Shown: piece by piece, positions 1 to 7,178 of the stretch
Position numbering within the stretch: the first letter of the stretch is position 1
Layout: every line of letters begins with the position of its first letter
Source of the DNA: Marinoscillum sp040222955
Lineage (GTDB): Bacteria; Bacteroidota; Bacteroidia; Cytophagales; Cyclobacteriaceae
Direction of reading: 5' to 3'
DNA length: 64,000 bases
Assembly: GCF_040222955.1 (NCBI RefSeq)
Contig: NZ_JAVKCA010000009.1
Span: forward strand, 1-64,000
Notes under the pieces: generated by a model
The model's database searches: none
Told to the model about the DNA's origin: nothing
Seen by the model: only the letters and a program-made list of their open reading frames with translations
Program-made: the position numbers and the translations under genes

Positions 1-104
1 TTGACTTGGTTCAAAAAAAAATTTCCTAATCCTCGTGCACATTGACATGCAAAGGTCTGAAAGGTTGAAATTAGCAATATGGTGATGAATGTGGCTCGAA
101 GCAT
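1..104 (-). CDS. N-terminal fragment of a secreted cassette protein
   Basis: An open frame starts at ATG 104-102 and runs off the left edge, giving 34 codons. The visible protein begins MLRATFITILLISTF and continues QTFACQCARG, which reads as a signal peptide, possibly a lipoprotein or a Cys-rich secreted protein. The ATG lies 6 nt after the attC-like core at 111-117, the same tight spacing seen for the other genes of this array. That spacing is the main reason to call so short a frame. No function can be assigned. Confidence 0.5.
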   Translation of the reverse strand, partial: MLRATFITILLISTFQTFACQCARGLGNFFLNQV

Positions 105-110
105 AATGGG

Positions 111-225
111 TTGTAACGACCAACTATCATCCGTAAGCTGGACTTTTCAAATTTCTATAAAAGTATCGGATCGCACTTGCCCTTGCAAATGGCTCAGTAA
201 GCTTATGGATGATAGTCTGTTAGAT
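111..225 (-). other. attC-like recombination site 1
   Basis: Read on the minus strand, the site has an ATCTAAC core (219-225), a 17-base arm, a loop, the inverted arm, and a GTTACAA core (111-117). The arms begin ACTATCATCC at 123 and end GGATGATAGT at 216, giving a 94 bp palindromic body. ATCTAAC fits the integron R'' consensus RYYYAAC. TTAGATTC at 220-227 is the reverse complement of GAATCTAA at 964-971, which lies at the start of the neighbouring gene unit, as expected for a cassette boundary. The 94 bp body recurs almost unchanged at 9483-9576. Confidence 0.72.
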
Positions 226-230
226 TCTTT

Positions 231-956
231 TTAACCCCTCTTTTTCTTCTTTTTCTTTGAAGGTTTACCAGCGAGTTTAAAAATAACCGGCATTACCATT
301 CGAACATAGACAGGTTCACCCTCTTGTTTTCCAGGAATAAAGTCTGGGGCATTTGCTATTACTCTAACAGCTTCTTCATCACAACCTCCACCAATACCCT
401 TCACAGCGTTAACAGCATCGACACTTCCATCTTTATTAATTACAAATTGCACATAAACTCTTCCTTCAACTCCCATTCTTCGAGCTTCTTCAGGGTATTT
501 CATCTCTTGACCGACATACTTATAAAAAGCAGCCATACCTCCAGGAAATTCAGGCTGCTGATCCACAATCTTAAAAACTTCGGGTTCCTTGTTTATTTCG
601 ATTTTTAGCGAATCCCACCTTTCTTCAACATGCATTTTTCCATACCACTTTATGGCTTCATTATATGCTTCTTCTGCCAAGTTCAAGTAAAGAGCACTGT
701 CTTCAGAGTTAATTACAGCTAGTCTGGAACAACTCTCATTTACCATTTTATATGTTTCAAAGCGAGTATAACTCTGTTCACTTAAAATCGAATCATAATA
801 ATCTAGGACGTAAGCAAATTGATTGTTCAAGAATTGTTGTTTTGCATTCTCGAAGCGTTTTTTTGCCTCAATCTGTTCTGGAGTTGGTTCGTAATCCTGT
901 GCGACAGAGAGGTTGCAAACCAAAAGGAATAAAAAGAAGTGAATTAAGTATCTCAT
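231..956 (-). CDS. Periplasmic TonB C-terminal domain protein
   Basis: A 241-residue protein. Residues 1-20 (MRYLIHFFLFLLVCNLSVAQ) look like a cleavable signal peptide. The middle is a charged, helical region. Residues about 135-230 match a TonB C-terminal domain: PEFPGGMAAFYKYV, then YPEEARRMGVEGRVYVQF, then a DEEAVRVI helix and a final beta strand. The tail ends in a run of lysines (KKKKKKRG). TonB domains bind the TonB box of outer-membrane receptors. This copy has no obvious membrane anchor, so it may be a soluble decoy, a partner protein or an unconventional energiser. It sits between attC-like sites 2 and 1 with only 9 nt before its ATG, so it probably has no promoter of its own. Confidence 0.85.
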   Translation of the reverse strand: MRYLIHFFLFLLVCNLSVAQDYEPTPEQIEAKKRFENAKQQFLNNQFAYVLDYYDSILSEQSYTRFETYKMVNESCSRLAVINSEDSALYLNLAEEAYNEAIKWYGKMHVEERWDSLKIEINKEPEVFKIVDQQPEFPGGMAAFYKYVGQEMKYPEEARRMGVEGRVYVQFVINKDGSVDAVNAVKGIGGGCDEEAVRVIANAPDFIPGKQEGEPVYVRMVMPVIFKLAGKPSKKKKKKRG

Positions 957-965
957 AAAAATTGA

Positions 966-1214
966 ATCTAATGCCCAGATATGGCGCTGTGGCCTCCGAG
1001 CTTTTTTAATACCGATAAAAGTAGCTTATCTGCCGCGCCTGGCCAAGGGGTGCATTCAAAGTATCAGACACGCACTGCGCCATACAGATAAAAAACTCCC
1101 ACGAGCAGGAGAGGGTAGAAAGCACTTCAGTTTCTTGGCGGCAGATAAGGGGGATGTTTAGCAGTTACTTGGCAGAAGACTAAGTAAGGCCATGCGCAAT
1201 ATCGTCTGTTACCT
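966..1214 (-). other. attC-like recombination site 2
   Basis: A roughly 249 bp palindromic spacer between two genes. The outer arms are 976-994 and 1188-1208, pairing with small bulges. An inner perfect stem TTATCTGCCGC / GCGGCAGATAA lies near 1028 and 1138. The minus-strand cores are AGGTAAC (1208-1214) and ATTAGAT (966-972). GTTACCTTT at 1208-1216 is the reverse complement of AAAGGTAAC at 1625-1633, the other end of the same gene unit. The stop codon of the 1209-1610 gene lies inside the core. Confidence 0.7.
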
Positions 1215-1610
1215 TTTCGGCTTTATCGTTCCTGCACAAGCGTCTCCTTCCTCAGTTCCAGTTAGCCAAGTCCTGAGTTTAGTAGTTCGTTCGCTAGATA
1301 GTTCGGCCATATAGTATGAAACACACATAGGTTGAATACTACCATACCATCCAGGTTCACGATCAGGATACTTCATTTTTAGTTCAGAGTCCCTAAATGT
1401 TATCCAGTTACGTTGAGATGTTCGAAGTGCGTCCAGAAAAGTTGGGTCGTCAGCGTACTCCTTCATGATCTGTTGGTAAACCTTGTTAAGTTCAGCGTCC
1501 GCCTTCTTGTAGTTTTCTGCAGCTTCTTTGTTCATCTCCGCTTGAGTTTGGCAGTTGGCAGTTCCTACGATGAAAAACGTTAAGAAGATAGTTGCAAATA
1601 AATGTCTCAT
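1209..1610 (-). CDS. Secreted LprI-like (DUF1311) protein
   Basis: A 133-residue protein with a signal peptide of about 20 residues ending TANCQ. The rest fits the lysozyme-inhibitor LprI-N/DUF1311 fold: a helical ELNKVYQQIMKEY segment, then RTSQRNWITFRDSEL, and two cysteines (in MCVSYY and DACAG) that could form a disulfide. Family members are periplasmic; some inhibit host-type lysozymes, and many have no known role. The ATG lies 17 nt from the attC-like core and the TAA overlaps the next core, so the gene fills its cassette completely. The fold call is by motif; inhibition of lysozyme here is only a possibility. Confidence 0.78.
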   Translation of the reverse strand: MRHLFATIFLTFFIVGTANCQTQAEMNKEAAENYKKADAELNKVYQQIMKEYADDPTFLDALRTSQRNWITFRDSELKMKYPDREPGWYGSIQPMCVSYYMAELSSERTTKLRTWLTGTEEGDACAGTIKPKR

Positions 1611-1626
1611 AGTGATGATGGCTGAA

Positions 1627-1860
1627 AGGTAACGTCCAGCTATCGGGCGTATGTCCCGCAGCTAGTGAATAGTACTAAAGTAGTGAAATCTGCCAAAGCT
1701 CACAACGGTTCCAAATGGCACTGCGTTCTGAAAATCCAAAATCCTGGGAGCAAAAGCTGGCAGAAAACACCGCTATATCTCAGCGGCAGATTCACAGTCG
1801 AGTTGCAATGAAATCGGCCAAAAAGCACTGAGACATATGCCCGATCAGCGTCTGTTAGGA
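1627..1860 (-). other. attC-like recombination site 3
   Basis: A roughly 234 bp palindromic spacer. The arms ATCGGGCGTATGT (from 1642) and ACATATGCCCGAT (1833-1845) pair over 13 bp with one G-U. An inner pair, GTGAAATCTGCC and GGCAGATTCAC, lengthens the stem. The minus-strand cores are TCCTAAC (1854-1860) and GTTACCT (1627-1633). GTTAGGAAGA at 1854-1863 is the exact reverse complement of TCTTCCTAAC at 2401-2410, 10 of 10 bases, marking both ends of the unit that carries the 1865-2395 gene. Confidence 0.74.
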
Positions 1861-1864
1861 AGAG

Positions 1865-2395
1865 TTAATTCCAGTTGTAAACTTCGACCCTTGAAACTTT
1901 AGAGTTCGAAGAAATCTGAGTTGGTTTTCCGCATTCAGTGTTCAGCTCCAAGTCTTTCGAATCGTCCAAAGAAGTTATGTAAAGGATCATTGTGCGTTCA
2001 CGTCCATCTACTGTAATGTACTCATCTAGAATAACCAGATAGTTTTCTCCTGTTTCTATACTATATCCGTATTCAGCATTAGGATAGAACCTCAGTACCT
2101 CTTGTATAGGTGTTCCAACACAAATTCCGTTAGCCAGTTTAAAGTTCGGATTGGCAGTTCCTAGGCCTCTAATTGTTGAGTTACCATAAGTCCAAGCCAT
2201 TAAGTGAATTAGTTTATTCTTAGAGAAGTAGTGTATTCCATCAAATACAGTATGATCGTATTCGGTTAATTTGGAAAAGAGTTCGGAAGTATCTGTACCT
2301 ATTTTGTATTCACCTATTCCTGTTATATCGATGGTTTGGGCATGCGTTTCTAGCAAATTGAAAATCGTGAGAAATATTATGATCAGTGTACGCAT
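1865..2395 (-). CDS. Secreted protein of unknown function
   Basis: A 176-residue protein with a clear signal peptide (MRTLIIIFLTIFNLLETHAQ). The mature part has short beta-strand-like segments and several Gly turns (GIGEYKIGT, GLGTANPNFKL, NGICVGTPIQEVLRFYP). The GTPIQEVLRFYP stretch resembles small bacterial proteins in which a conserved 'G-x-s-x-x-e-v' loop precedes a helix, but I do not recognise a named family. It is a single-gene unit between attC-like sites 4 and 3; its ATG is 9 nt from the core, leaving no room for a promoter. Confidence 0.72.
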   Translation of the reverse strand: MRTLIIIFLTIFNLLETHAQTIDITGIGEYKIGTDTSELFSKLTEYDHTVFDGIHYFSKNKLIHLMAWTYGNSTIRGLGTANPNFKLANGICVGTPIQEVLRFYPNAEYGYSIETGENYLVILDEYITVDGRERTMILYITSLDDSKDLELNTECGKPTQISSNSKVSRVEVYNWN

Positions 2396-2403
2396 GATAT
2401 TCT

Positions 2404-2565
2404 TCCTAACGCACAGCTATGATGAGTGGGGATTAGAAAGCACAAACCTCTCGTCTCGCACATAGCCACGCCTTGATTTAAATTTAAAACTTGTGGCGGA
2501 CTTTCCAAGTGCCACCAAACTTTCCTGACCGATTAAACCCCATTCATTCATAGCACATGTTACCA
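2404..2565 (-). other. attC-like recombination site 4
   Basis: A 162 bp palindromic spacer. The arms 2416-2431 (GCTATGATGAGTGGGG) and 2538-2554 pair with one bulge, as in the asymmetric L'' arm of attC sites. The minus-strand cores are TGGTAAC (2559-2565) and GTTAGGA (2404-2410), the latter preceded by GC as in many attC sites. GTTACCAGC at 2559-2567 is the exact reverse complement of GCTGGTAAC at 3361-3369, the opposite end of the unit carrying the 2571-3350 gene. Confidence 0.74.
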
Positions 2566-2570
2566 GCTTT

Positions 2571-3350
2571 TTAGTTCGTTAGCCATTGTTGGAATTTCTT
2601 TGTGAATTTGTATTCGAATTTTGCAGGTTGCTTCCAAATCATTAGTCGGACATTAGCCGTGTCCTTTGACAGCCCTGTTATACCAGTTCCTCGTTCGCCT
2701 AGGTTAGAAGAATAGTTGTCATATTCCTTCTTAAACATTCCAAAGTCATCCGTGGAAAACCGAAGATTTAGTGATGTTGAGTCAAAAGTTCCATTAACCG
2801 AAACGATACCGTTCGATAGTTTCAAATATGTATTGCTTTTAGAGGTAATCAATGAGTCATTGAGTACGTAAAACTTAAATTGATCAACTGTTAGATCGCA
2901 ACTTCCTATGCTATCCAAGATGCAACAGTGAAGTTCAAATACATGGTCAGGAATGTTGAATTTATGGTCAATGGCAGCAGTTAATAGGAAATTCCTACTT
3001 TCAATTGACTCAAACAGATCTTCGGGTAAAAGTTCGTCATACCTTTCATATGCGACCTGTGCTGATTTCCATTGATTTATCGGGTGGTATTCACCCTTCG
3101 GATAAGTTAGTGCAAGAATGGATGCATCGATCAATAAGAGAGTTAGAATCGAAATTGCCTTGTTGAGTCTTGTTCGGTCAATGAGCTTGAAATATATGAA
3201 TGCACTTATTCCACCTGTTAAGAAAATAATAGGGTAGTAAATCAGTATACAAAATCCATATCCACATGGCGTTGGAAAGAAGCTTAGCACCCAAATCGGA
3301 GTTAGGATGTTAAAAAGTAAGATCAGAATTGATGAGATTGTTTTCGTCAT
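2571..3350 (-). CDS. Membrane-anchored protein of unknown function
   Basis: The start is set at ATG 3350 (MTKTISSILILL), giving about 259 residues. A longer frame from 3389 would begin inside the palindromic repeat at 3383-3456, so I reject it. The N-terminus has three hydrophobic segments (SSILILLFNILTPIWVLSFF, CILIYYPIIFLTGGISAFIY, LTLLLIDASILAL). An extracytoplasmic domain of about 160 residues with no recognisable motif follows. It contains a CCILDSIGSC cluster that could form disulfides. It is a single-gene unit bounded by matching core sequences at 3361-3369 and 2559-2567. The function is unknown. Confidence 0.7.
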   Translation of the reverse strand: MTKTISSILILLFNILTPIWVLSFFPTPCGYGFCILIYYPIIFLTGGISAFIYFKLIDRTRLNKAISILTLLLIDASILALTYPKGEYHPINQWKSAQVAYERYDELLPEDLFESIESRNFLLTAAIDHKFNIPDHVFELHCCILDSIGSCDLTVDQFKFYVLNDSLITSKSNTYLKLSNGIVSVNGTFDSTSLNLRFSTDDFGMFKKEYDNYSSNLGERGTGITGLSKDTANVRLMIWKQPAKFEYKFTKKFQQWLTN

Positions 3351-3360
3351 GCAGAAAATT

Positions 3361-3456
3361 GCTGGTAACGTGCGAATATCAACCAACAATGGCTGTTACT
3401 CGCTTGTAACGTTACCAAATCTAACCGTTTTTAAATCCTGAACAAACCATTATTGG
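3361..3456 (-). repeat. attC-like core plus 74 bp palindromic repeat (family B, copy 1)
   Basis: The core GCTGGTAAC (3361-3369) is followed by a 74 bp element, 3383-3456, with inverted ends CCAACAATGG and CCATTATTGG. The same element lies at 10471-10544. Its right half recurs at about 5198-5245 and 6306-6341, with a decayed remnant at about 4166-4200. Every copy sits between genes of the leftward array, next to or in place of an attC-like site. Downstream, 3457-3628 has no gene; its sequence near 3571-3596 (ATACCGGAATCT) is a degenerate relative of the end of the 320 bp repeat described at 4166-4484. Confidence 0.6.
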
Positions 3457-3628
3457 CTATAGAGGTGTATGCCCCATCGGGGAGATGTGCCGGCTAGCGG
3501 GGTCTTGCCTGTTGGAGACAATTCCAAGAAGGGCATGAAGTGGATACTTAGCCATGGACAAATACCGGAATCTTCTGGTTTATTGGAGCCCTGATTTTGT
3601 GAGCAAAAGTTTTGCTTGTTTGAACTCC

Positions 3629-3916
3629 TTACAAGCTCAGGAGTCGAGCTGAATGATGCACTGTTAGAATATCAATCCTTTTATCTGATACTATACAATA
3701 AATGATTCGATAGTTGCCCAGAATAAGTTCTCTGATCCTGGGGTTCTCTAGTTCAGGCACTTCTCTTCCAGAGTTGGGATGCTCCCTCAGTTGACGAGTT
3801 CGTTCACGAATTCGATGAATTTGAATTCGGGCATATTTCTTTGAATTTTGACCAATGTACTCACCGATTGAAATTAAATCGCTCTTGGCCTGTTGAGTCC
3901 AGTTTATCTTAACCAT
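3629..3916 (-). CDS. parE: ParE/RelE-family toxin
   Basis: A 95-residue protein with the RelE/ParE plasmid-stabilisation fold: an N-terminal VKINWTQQAKSDLISIGEYI, a long basic helix (RIQIHRIRERTRQLREHPNSG), and the C-terminal strands GNYRIIYCIVSDKRIDILTVHHS. The NYRIIY...HH pattern is typical of ParE-type toxins; RelE members are ribosome-dependent nucleases and ParE members poison gyrase, and sequence alone does not settle which applies. It overlaps the upstream small gene by 13 bp, the usual antitoxin-first layout. Toxin-antitoxin pairs are common cargo of integron arrays, where they are thought to limit loss of the array. Confidence 0.88.
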   Translation of the reverse strand: MVKINWTQQAKSDLISIGEYIGQNSKKYARIQIHRIRERTRQLREHPNSGREVPELENPRIRELILGNYRIIYCIVSDKRIDILTVHHSARLLSL

Positions 3917-4086
3917 TCAGGAAGTTCCTTGTCAAGCTCTTCGTCCGGAATAACATTATTTGCCTTAGACTGAGCAAGTCCGGTTTCAATCTTCTCGAGC
4001 AATATGAGTTCATCAATGACCTCTTCAATCGAAAATTCCTGAGGGAGTTTATTGATTGCTCCAATTACTTGTTCCTTCGTTAGCAT
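3904..4086 (-). CDS. Antitoxin partner of the ParE-type toxin
   Basis: A 60-residue acidic protein (MLTKEQVIGAINKLPQEF, then SIEEVIDELILLEKIETGL, ending DKELPEWLR). It is encoded just upstream of the toxin and overlaps it by 13 bp. The first 40 residues suit a dimerising helical DNA-binding or scaffold part, and the acidic C-terminal tail suits wrapping of the basic toxin. Sequences of this kind accompany RelE/ParE toxins in Bacteroidota. The role rests mainly on position, size and charge. No convincing promoter was seen upstream: TAACTTTA ends only a few bases before the ATG. Confidence 0.75.
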   Translation of the reverse strand: MLTKEQVIGAINKLPQEFSIEEVIDELILLEKIETGLAQSKANNVIPDEELDKELPEWLR

Positions 4087-4165
4087 ATCTAAAGTTAAGA
4101 AGTTCTTTTCTCATTGCGATTATCCCACCAACATTCGGCTGAAAATCCTGGCTGCCAGCCATTTC

Positions 4166-4484
4166 AAATCTAACCGATTTTCAATCCTGAACAAACGGCT
4201 ATGGGGATACCCTCAAGCCGGGTAGGCTGTTACTTTTCCTTAATGAAAAGTAACCTAAAATAATGACAGAATGATCACTTCCGACCCTATCCGATCATTA
4301 TCGGGGCCATCGCACGCCCGGAATTCTGTCGGGCCGTCCCGCCTATGCGCAGAGGTTCCAGGTTCAGGCCTGTTAAGAAGTCCAAAAACGGAATGACGGA
4401 ACGGGAAAAAGGTCATTCCGGTTTCTGAGGCACGAAGAATACCGGAATCTCATGGTAATTCGGAGTAGCCTCTAGATGTTTTGG
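4166..4484. repeat. 320 bp direct repeat, copy 1 (between the two TA modules)
   Basis: This fills most of the gene-free stretch 4087-4498. It matches 5198-5526 at roughly 95% by eye. It starts with the decayed right end of family B, then carries a perfect hairpin GTTACTTTTC / GAAAAGTAAC (4229-4254, 6 nt loop). Next come an inverted pair GACAGAAT / ATTCTGTC and an ACCGGAAT segment. A reading frame ending FRACD can be drawn through it, but it is copied with the repeat and is not convincing as a gene. The two copies flank mazEF. Confidence 0.85.
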
Positions 4485-4498
4485 AACCGCAAGGGTAT

Positions 4499-4822
4499 TC
4501 AATCCACGAAGGTTTCTTTGATTACACGTTTAATCTCTGAGATTTCTTTCAAAGAAAGTCTGTCGTAGGATTTTACTATTCTTTGTTTATCGATCGTTCG
4601 AATTTGATCCAACACCACCCAACCTTTCTTCTTGTTTTGATAGACCTGGATTCTCGTTGGATAGCTATGTGATTGAGTGGTCATTGGAGCCACCGTAATG
4701 GTCTTAATGTTGAAGTTCAGTTCATTAGGAGAAATAATCACACAGGGTCTGGTTTTTTTAATCTCACTCCCTATAGTTGGATCTAAATTTACCAGGACCA
4801 CACGGTATTGATCTAGTTCCAT
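4499..4822 (-). CDS. mazF: MazF/PemK-family mRNA interferase toxin
   Basis: A 107-residue protein with the MazF/PemK fold. The N-terminal DQYRVVLVNLDPTIGSEIKK and TRPCVIIS carry the conserved Leu-Asp-Pro and Arg-Pro motifs. These are followed by TITVAPMTTQSHSYPTRIQV and VVLDQIRTIDKQRI. MazF toxins are sequence-specific endoribonucleases, and the conserved Arg and Thr that act in cleavage appear to be present (Arg in KTRP, Thr in PMTTQ). It overlaps its antitoxin by 10 bp. Its length is normal for the family, so it is probably intact. Confidence 0.92.
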   Translation of the reverse strand: MELDQYRVVLVNLDPTIGSEIKKTRPCVIISPNELNFNIKTITVAPMTTQSHSYPTRIQVYQNKKKGWVVLDQIRTIDKQRIVKSYDRLSLKEISEIKRVIKETFVD

Positions 4823-5058
4823 TCGCCAAATTCCTCGTCATTAAACACATCTTCAATCAGGAGGTGGTCATCTCCATTTTGAGACATTTCCTGAAACGCT
4901 TCGCTCCAACCCTTTCTAGGCGCTTCGATTGGTTTGAGGATTATTTTATCCTCCTCCAAAATAAGCTCCACTTTATCCTTGATGTGATATTGTTCAAGTA
5001 TTTGCTTACTCAGACGCAGTCCTTTCGAGTTCCCTATTTTAATGATTGTTGCTTCCAT
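4813..5058 (-). CDS. mazE: MazE-type antitoxin (AbrB-like)
   Basis: An 81-residue protein. Residues 1-45 are an AbrB/SpoVT swapped-hairpin DNA-binding domain (IIKIGNSKGLRLSKQILEQY, then KDKVELILEEDKIILKP). Residues 46-81 form an acidic, disordered toxin-binding tail (DDHLLIEDVFNDEEFGEWN). It precedes mazF with a 10 bp overlap. MazE and the MazE-MazF complex normally repress their own promoter; a good promoter lies directly upstream at 5077-5108. Confidence 0.9.
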   Translation of the reverse strand: MEATIIKIGNSKGLRLSKQILEQYHIKDKVELILEEDKIILKPIEAPRKGWSEAFQEMSQNGDDHLLIEDVFNDEEFGEWN

Positions 5059-5076
5059 ATGGTCTAATTGTAATTA

Positions 5077-5108
5077 CAAAGTTATTACTTTAAGCCTATC
5101 CAGTCAAA
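5077..5108 (-). promoter_or_regulatory. Promoter of mazEF
   Basis: On the minus strand a perfect Bacteroidota -7 box TAACTTTG (5077-5084) lies 20 nt after a TTTG -33 element (5105-5108). The likely transcript start is 10-15 nt before the mazE ATG. TTGTAATTACAA (about 5069-5080) is a 12 bp palindrome overlapping the -7 box and suits autorepression by MazE. This is the one unit in the array where I see a convincing promoter of its own. Confidence 0.65.
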
Positions 5109-5197
5109 AAAAGTTCATACAGGACTCAGAGTGCACTGAAGATTCTTGGGGGCAGACCCTCCCTCATCATATGATAGGTTGATAACCGCTTCCTGCC

Positions 5198-5526
5198 AAA
5201 TCTAGCTGATTTTACATCCTGAACAAACCATTGTTGGCTATGGGGATACCCTCAAGCCGGGTAGGCTGTTACTTTTCCTTGATGAAAAGTAACCAAAAAT
5301 CATGACAGAATGATCACTTCCAACCCTATCCGATCAGTATCGGGGCCATCGCACGCCCGGAATTCTGTCGGGCCGTCCCGCCTTTGCGCAGAGGTTCCAG
5401 GTTCAGGCCTGTTAAGAAGTCCAAAAACGGAATGACGGAACGGGAAGAAAAGGTCATTCCGGTTTCTGAGGCACGAAGAATACCGGAATCTCATGGTTAA
5501 TTCGGAGTAGCCTCCAGATGTTTTGG
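5198..5526. repeat. 320 bp direct repeat, copy 2
   Basis: The second copy of the element at 4166-4484. It includes an intact family B end (CCATTGTTGG, about 5228-5237) and the hairpin GTTACTTTTC / GAAAAGTAAC at 5268-5293. It occupies most of the gene-free stretch 5109-5552. The bases GTTGTGAGC at 5536-5544, just past the repeat, are the exact reverse complement of GCTCACAAC at 6255-6263, which marks both ends of the unit holding the lipoprotein gene. Confidence 0.85.
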
Positions 5527-5552
5527 CGAGCATTTGTTGTGAGCTGGCTTTT

Positions 5553-6245
5553 TCATCTTTCAATCTTTCCGCAATAAACTGTTCCAGAACCATCTGGAGC
5601 TAAGCTCATGCTATAATATAGGTCACTCTCTTTCAAGATAAGTGCTCCTCTTGGGGTGCCACCTGCCTGATAAGAGAGTGTTGCAACGTAAAAAACATGC
5701 TCCTCATTGGGTTCAATCGTTTTTTGTAACTCCGTTGGCTTATTAAAATTGGCATCTAAAAAGGATTTAACACCAGATAGACCATAGTTAAATGATGATA
5801 GTTCATGGTATGAAAATGTATCGGTTGGTAAAAACAGCTTTAAGTAGGAGTTTGCTGGTGTAAAAATTGCAAATGAATCACCTGGAAAACTAATATTAAG
5901 TTCTAATGGGGTAGTAGTTTCATTAATTATCCGAGTCCAAAACACAGCAAAGGCGTATCTTTTTCCAGAAGAGTCAGAATACTGAGTTCCACCTGGCTCA
6001 ATCATTCCACCTTTTGGAAGGCTGTTTTGAATGGTGATGCCTTTCCCAGTGGAAGTTGAATACAAAGTATCTGTGTAAATAAATTGATCTAAATTATGAA
6101 TTGGAGATACCAATCCATTATCACTCTCGGCCAAGTCTATCTCTTCCGGATCAATTGAAACCCTTCCGGCTGTTGATTTACTTCTTTGCCCACAGGAAGA
6201 AAGCCATACAATTGCCAGAATCAATATTATTAAACTTTTTCTCAT
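5553..6245 (-). CDS. Lipoprotein of unknown function
   Basis: A 230-residue protein with a lipoprotein signal (MRKSLIILILAIVWLSSCGQ; lipobox LSSC). The mature region begins with an acidic linker. A beta-rich domain of about 170 residues follows (YAFAVFWTRIINETTTPLEL, ISFPGDSFAIFTPANSYLKL, EEHVFYVATLSYQAGGT). No catalytic motif is visible and the family is not recognised. It is bounded by matching 9-base cores (6255-6263 and 5536-5544), so it is a single-gene cassette. The ATG lies 11-12 nt from its core with no promoter in between. Confidence 0.75.
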   Translation of the reverse strand: MRKSLIILILAIVWLSSCGQRSKSTAGRVSIDPEEIDLAESDNGLVSPIHNLDQFIYTDTLYSTSTGKGITIQNSLPKGGMIEPGGTQYSDSSGKRYAFAVFWTRIINETTTPLELNISFPGDSFAIFTPANSYLKLFLPTDTFSYHELSSFNYGLSGVKSFLDANFNKPTELQKTIEPNEEHVFYVATLSYQAGGTPRGALILKESDLYYSMSLAPDGSGTVYCGKIER

Positions 6246-6254
6246 TTTTTACTT

Positions 6255-6456
6255 GCTCACAACAACCGACCAATACCCCCCGGCTACTACCCACCTCCTA
6301 CCCAATCTAGCAGTTTTCCATCCTGAACAAGCCATTGTTGGCTATGGGGGCTCCACCCCTTGCCCCTGTTGGTGTTGTCACCAACAGGCATGATGAAGCT
6401 AGCCAGCATGAGGAGTCAAAACCTGATGCTTTTCATGGCCCTATACAATGTTGTAC
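6255..6456 (-). other. Possible attC-like site with family B right half
   Basis: The core GCTCACAAC (6255-6263) is followed by ACAACCGA, shared with the site at 10448. The right half of family B comes next (6306-6341, ending CCATTGTTGG), then a perfect 10 bp hairpin CCTGTTGGTG / CACCAACAGG (6365-6388, no T-tract). A far core, GTTGTACGTT at 6450-6459, nearly matches GACGCACAAC at 9468-9477 in reverse complement (two transitions). That would make 6450-9477 one three-gene unit. The outer arms pair poorly, so the site is uncertain. Confidence 0.4.
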
Positions 6457-6498
6457 GTTCGCCTTTTTTGGTTTCGGATTCTTTATTCTCGCATAGAA

Positions 6499-7173
6499 TC
6501 AGTTGATCCTGTGGTTATATCCCAGCATCAGATAATAAGGTATCAAAGGAGTTGTTTTGAAGTCCTGGGTTGTTACCATGCCAATATTGAATGTGATATC
6601 CGATTTGTTGAAGGAGTAGCCAGTCTGAATGCCATACTGGAAATTGCCTCCTGTTGCAGGTTCATACCAACCGTCTTTAACGTCTGCAAAGATTGTTTCC
6701 TTGGAGATTTCGGAATGTTTAAAGTTTGTGACAATGGCTTTATCAAAACCAACTTCTGCTGCTACAAACCATTTCGGTTTGAAATAGCCAAAGGTACCCT
6801 TTAACTCACTTCCAAAATTTTGCAGGCTGACCAAAGGATTTGCATATCTGCGGTAGATTCCATTCAAAGCAACGCTTCCTTTCAGACTTGATTTATTTAA
6901 AAACACAACCTGTCCTCCGACTTTGGTTTTAAAGTCATCCAACAGCTTTTCGCCTGAAGGAATGGAAAATGTAGTAGTCAGCACTACTGGTACGTTGGTT
7001 TTGAGTTGGTACGCGTAGCCCAAACTATACGAAACACTGTAATCCCATAAAATACCTGCGGTTATCATATGTTTTGAGTCTTCCAAAGAATTCCAATTCA
7101 ACGTTTGTGAATTGCCTGTTTGATAAATACAAAATGATATAGCGATGAATATCAAAGTTTTAATGTCCTTCAT
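6499..7173 (-). CDS. Secreted outer-membrane-like protein of unknown function
   Basis: A 224-residue protein with a signal peptide (MKDIKTLIFIAISFCIYQTG). The mature part alternates short amphipathic strands with turns (YSVSYSLGYAYQL, VVLTTTFSIPSG, VGGQVVFLNKSSLKGSVAL, FQYGIQTGYSFNKSDITFNI) and ends YYLMLGYNHRIN. This looks like a small outer-membrane beta-barrel. It starts 6 nt after the stop of the hydrolase gene, so the two are surely cotranscribed. I do not recognise the family. Confidence 0.7.
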   Translation of the reverse strand: MKDIKTLIFIAISFCIYQTGNSQTLNWNSLEDSKHMITAGILWDYSVSYSLGYAYQLKTNVPVVLTTTFSIPSGEKLLDDFKTKVGGQVVFLNKSSLKGSVALNGIYRRYANPLVSLQNFGSELKGTFGYFKPKWFVAAEVGFDKAIVTNFKHSEISKETIFADVKDGWYEPATGGNFQYGIQTGYSFNKSDITFNIGMVTTQDFKTTPLIPYYLMLGYNHRIN

Positions 7174-7178
7174 TGTAT

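Noticed and set aside
123..216. Reading the 94 bp repeat as a MITE or IS end
   Set aside because: No target-site duplication, no transposase, and core sequences match cassette ends, which suits attC better.
5300..5593. 97-residue leftward frame ending in an FRACD-type sequence
   Set aside because: It lies mostly within the 320 bp repeat, overlaps the lipoprotein gene, and its sequence is carried with the repeat; no sign of selection as a protein.
6365..6388. Perfect 10 bp hairpin CCTGTTGGTG/CACCAACAGG as a terminator
   Set aside because: No T-run on either strand; more likely part of the recombination site.
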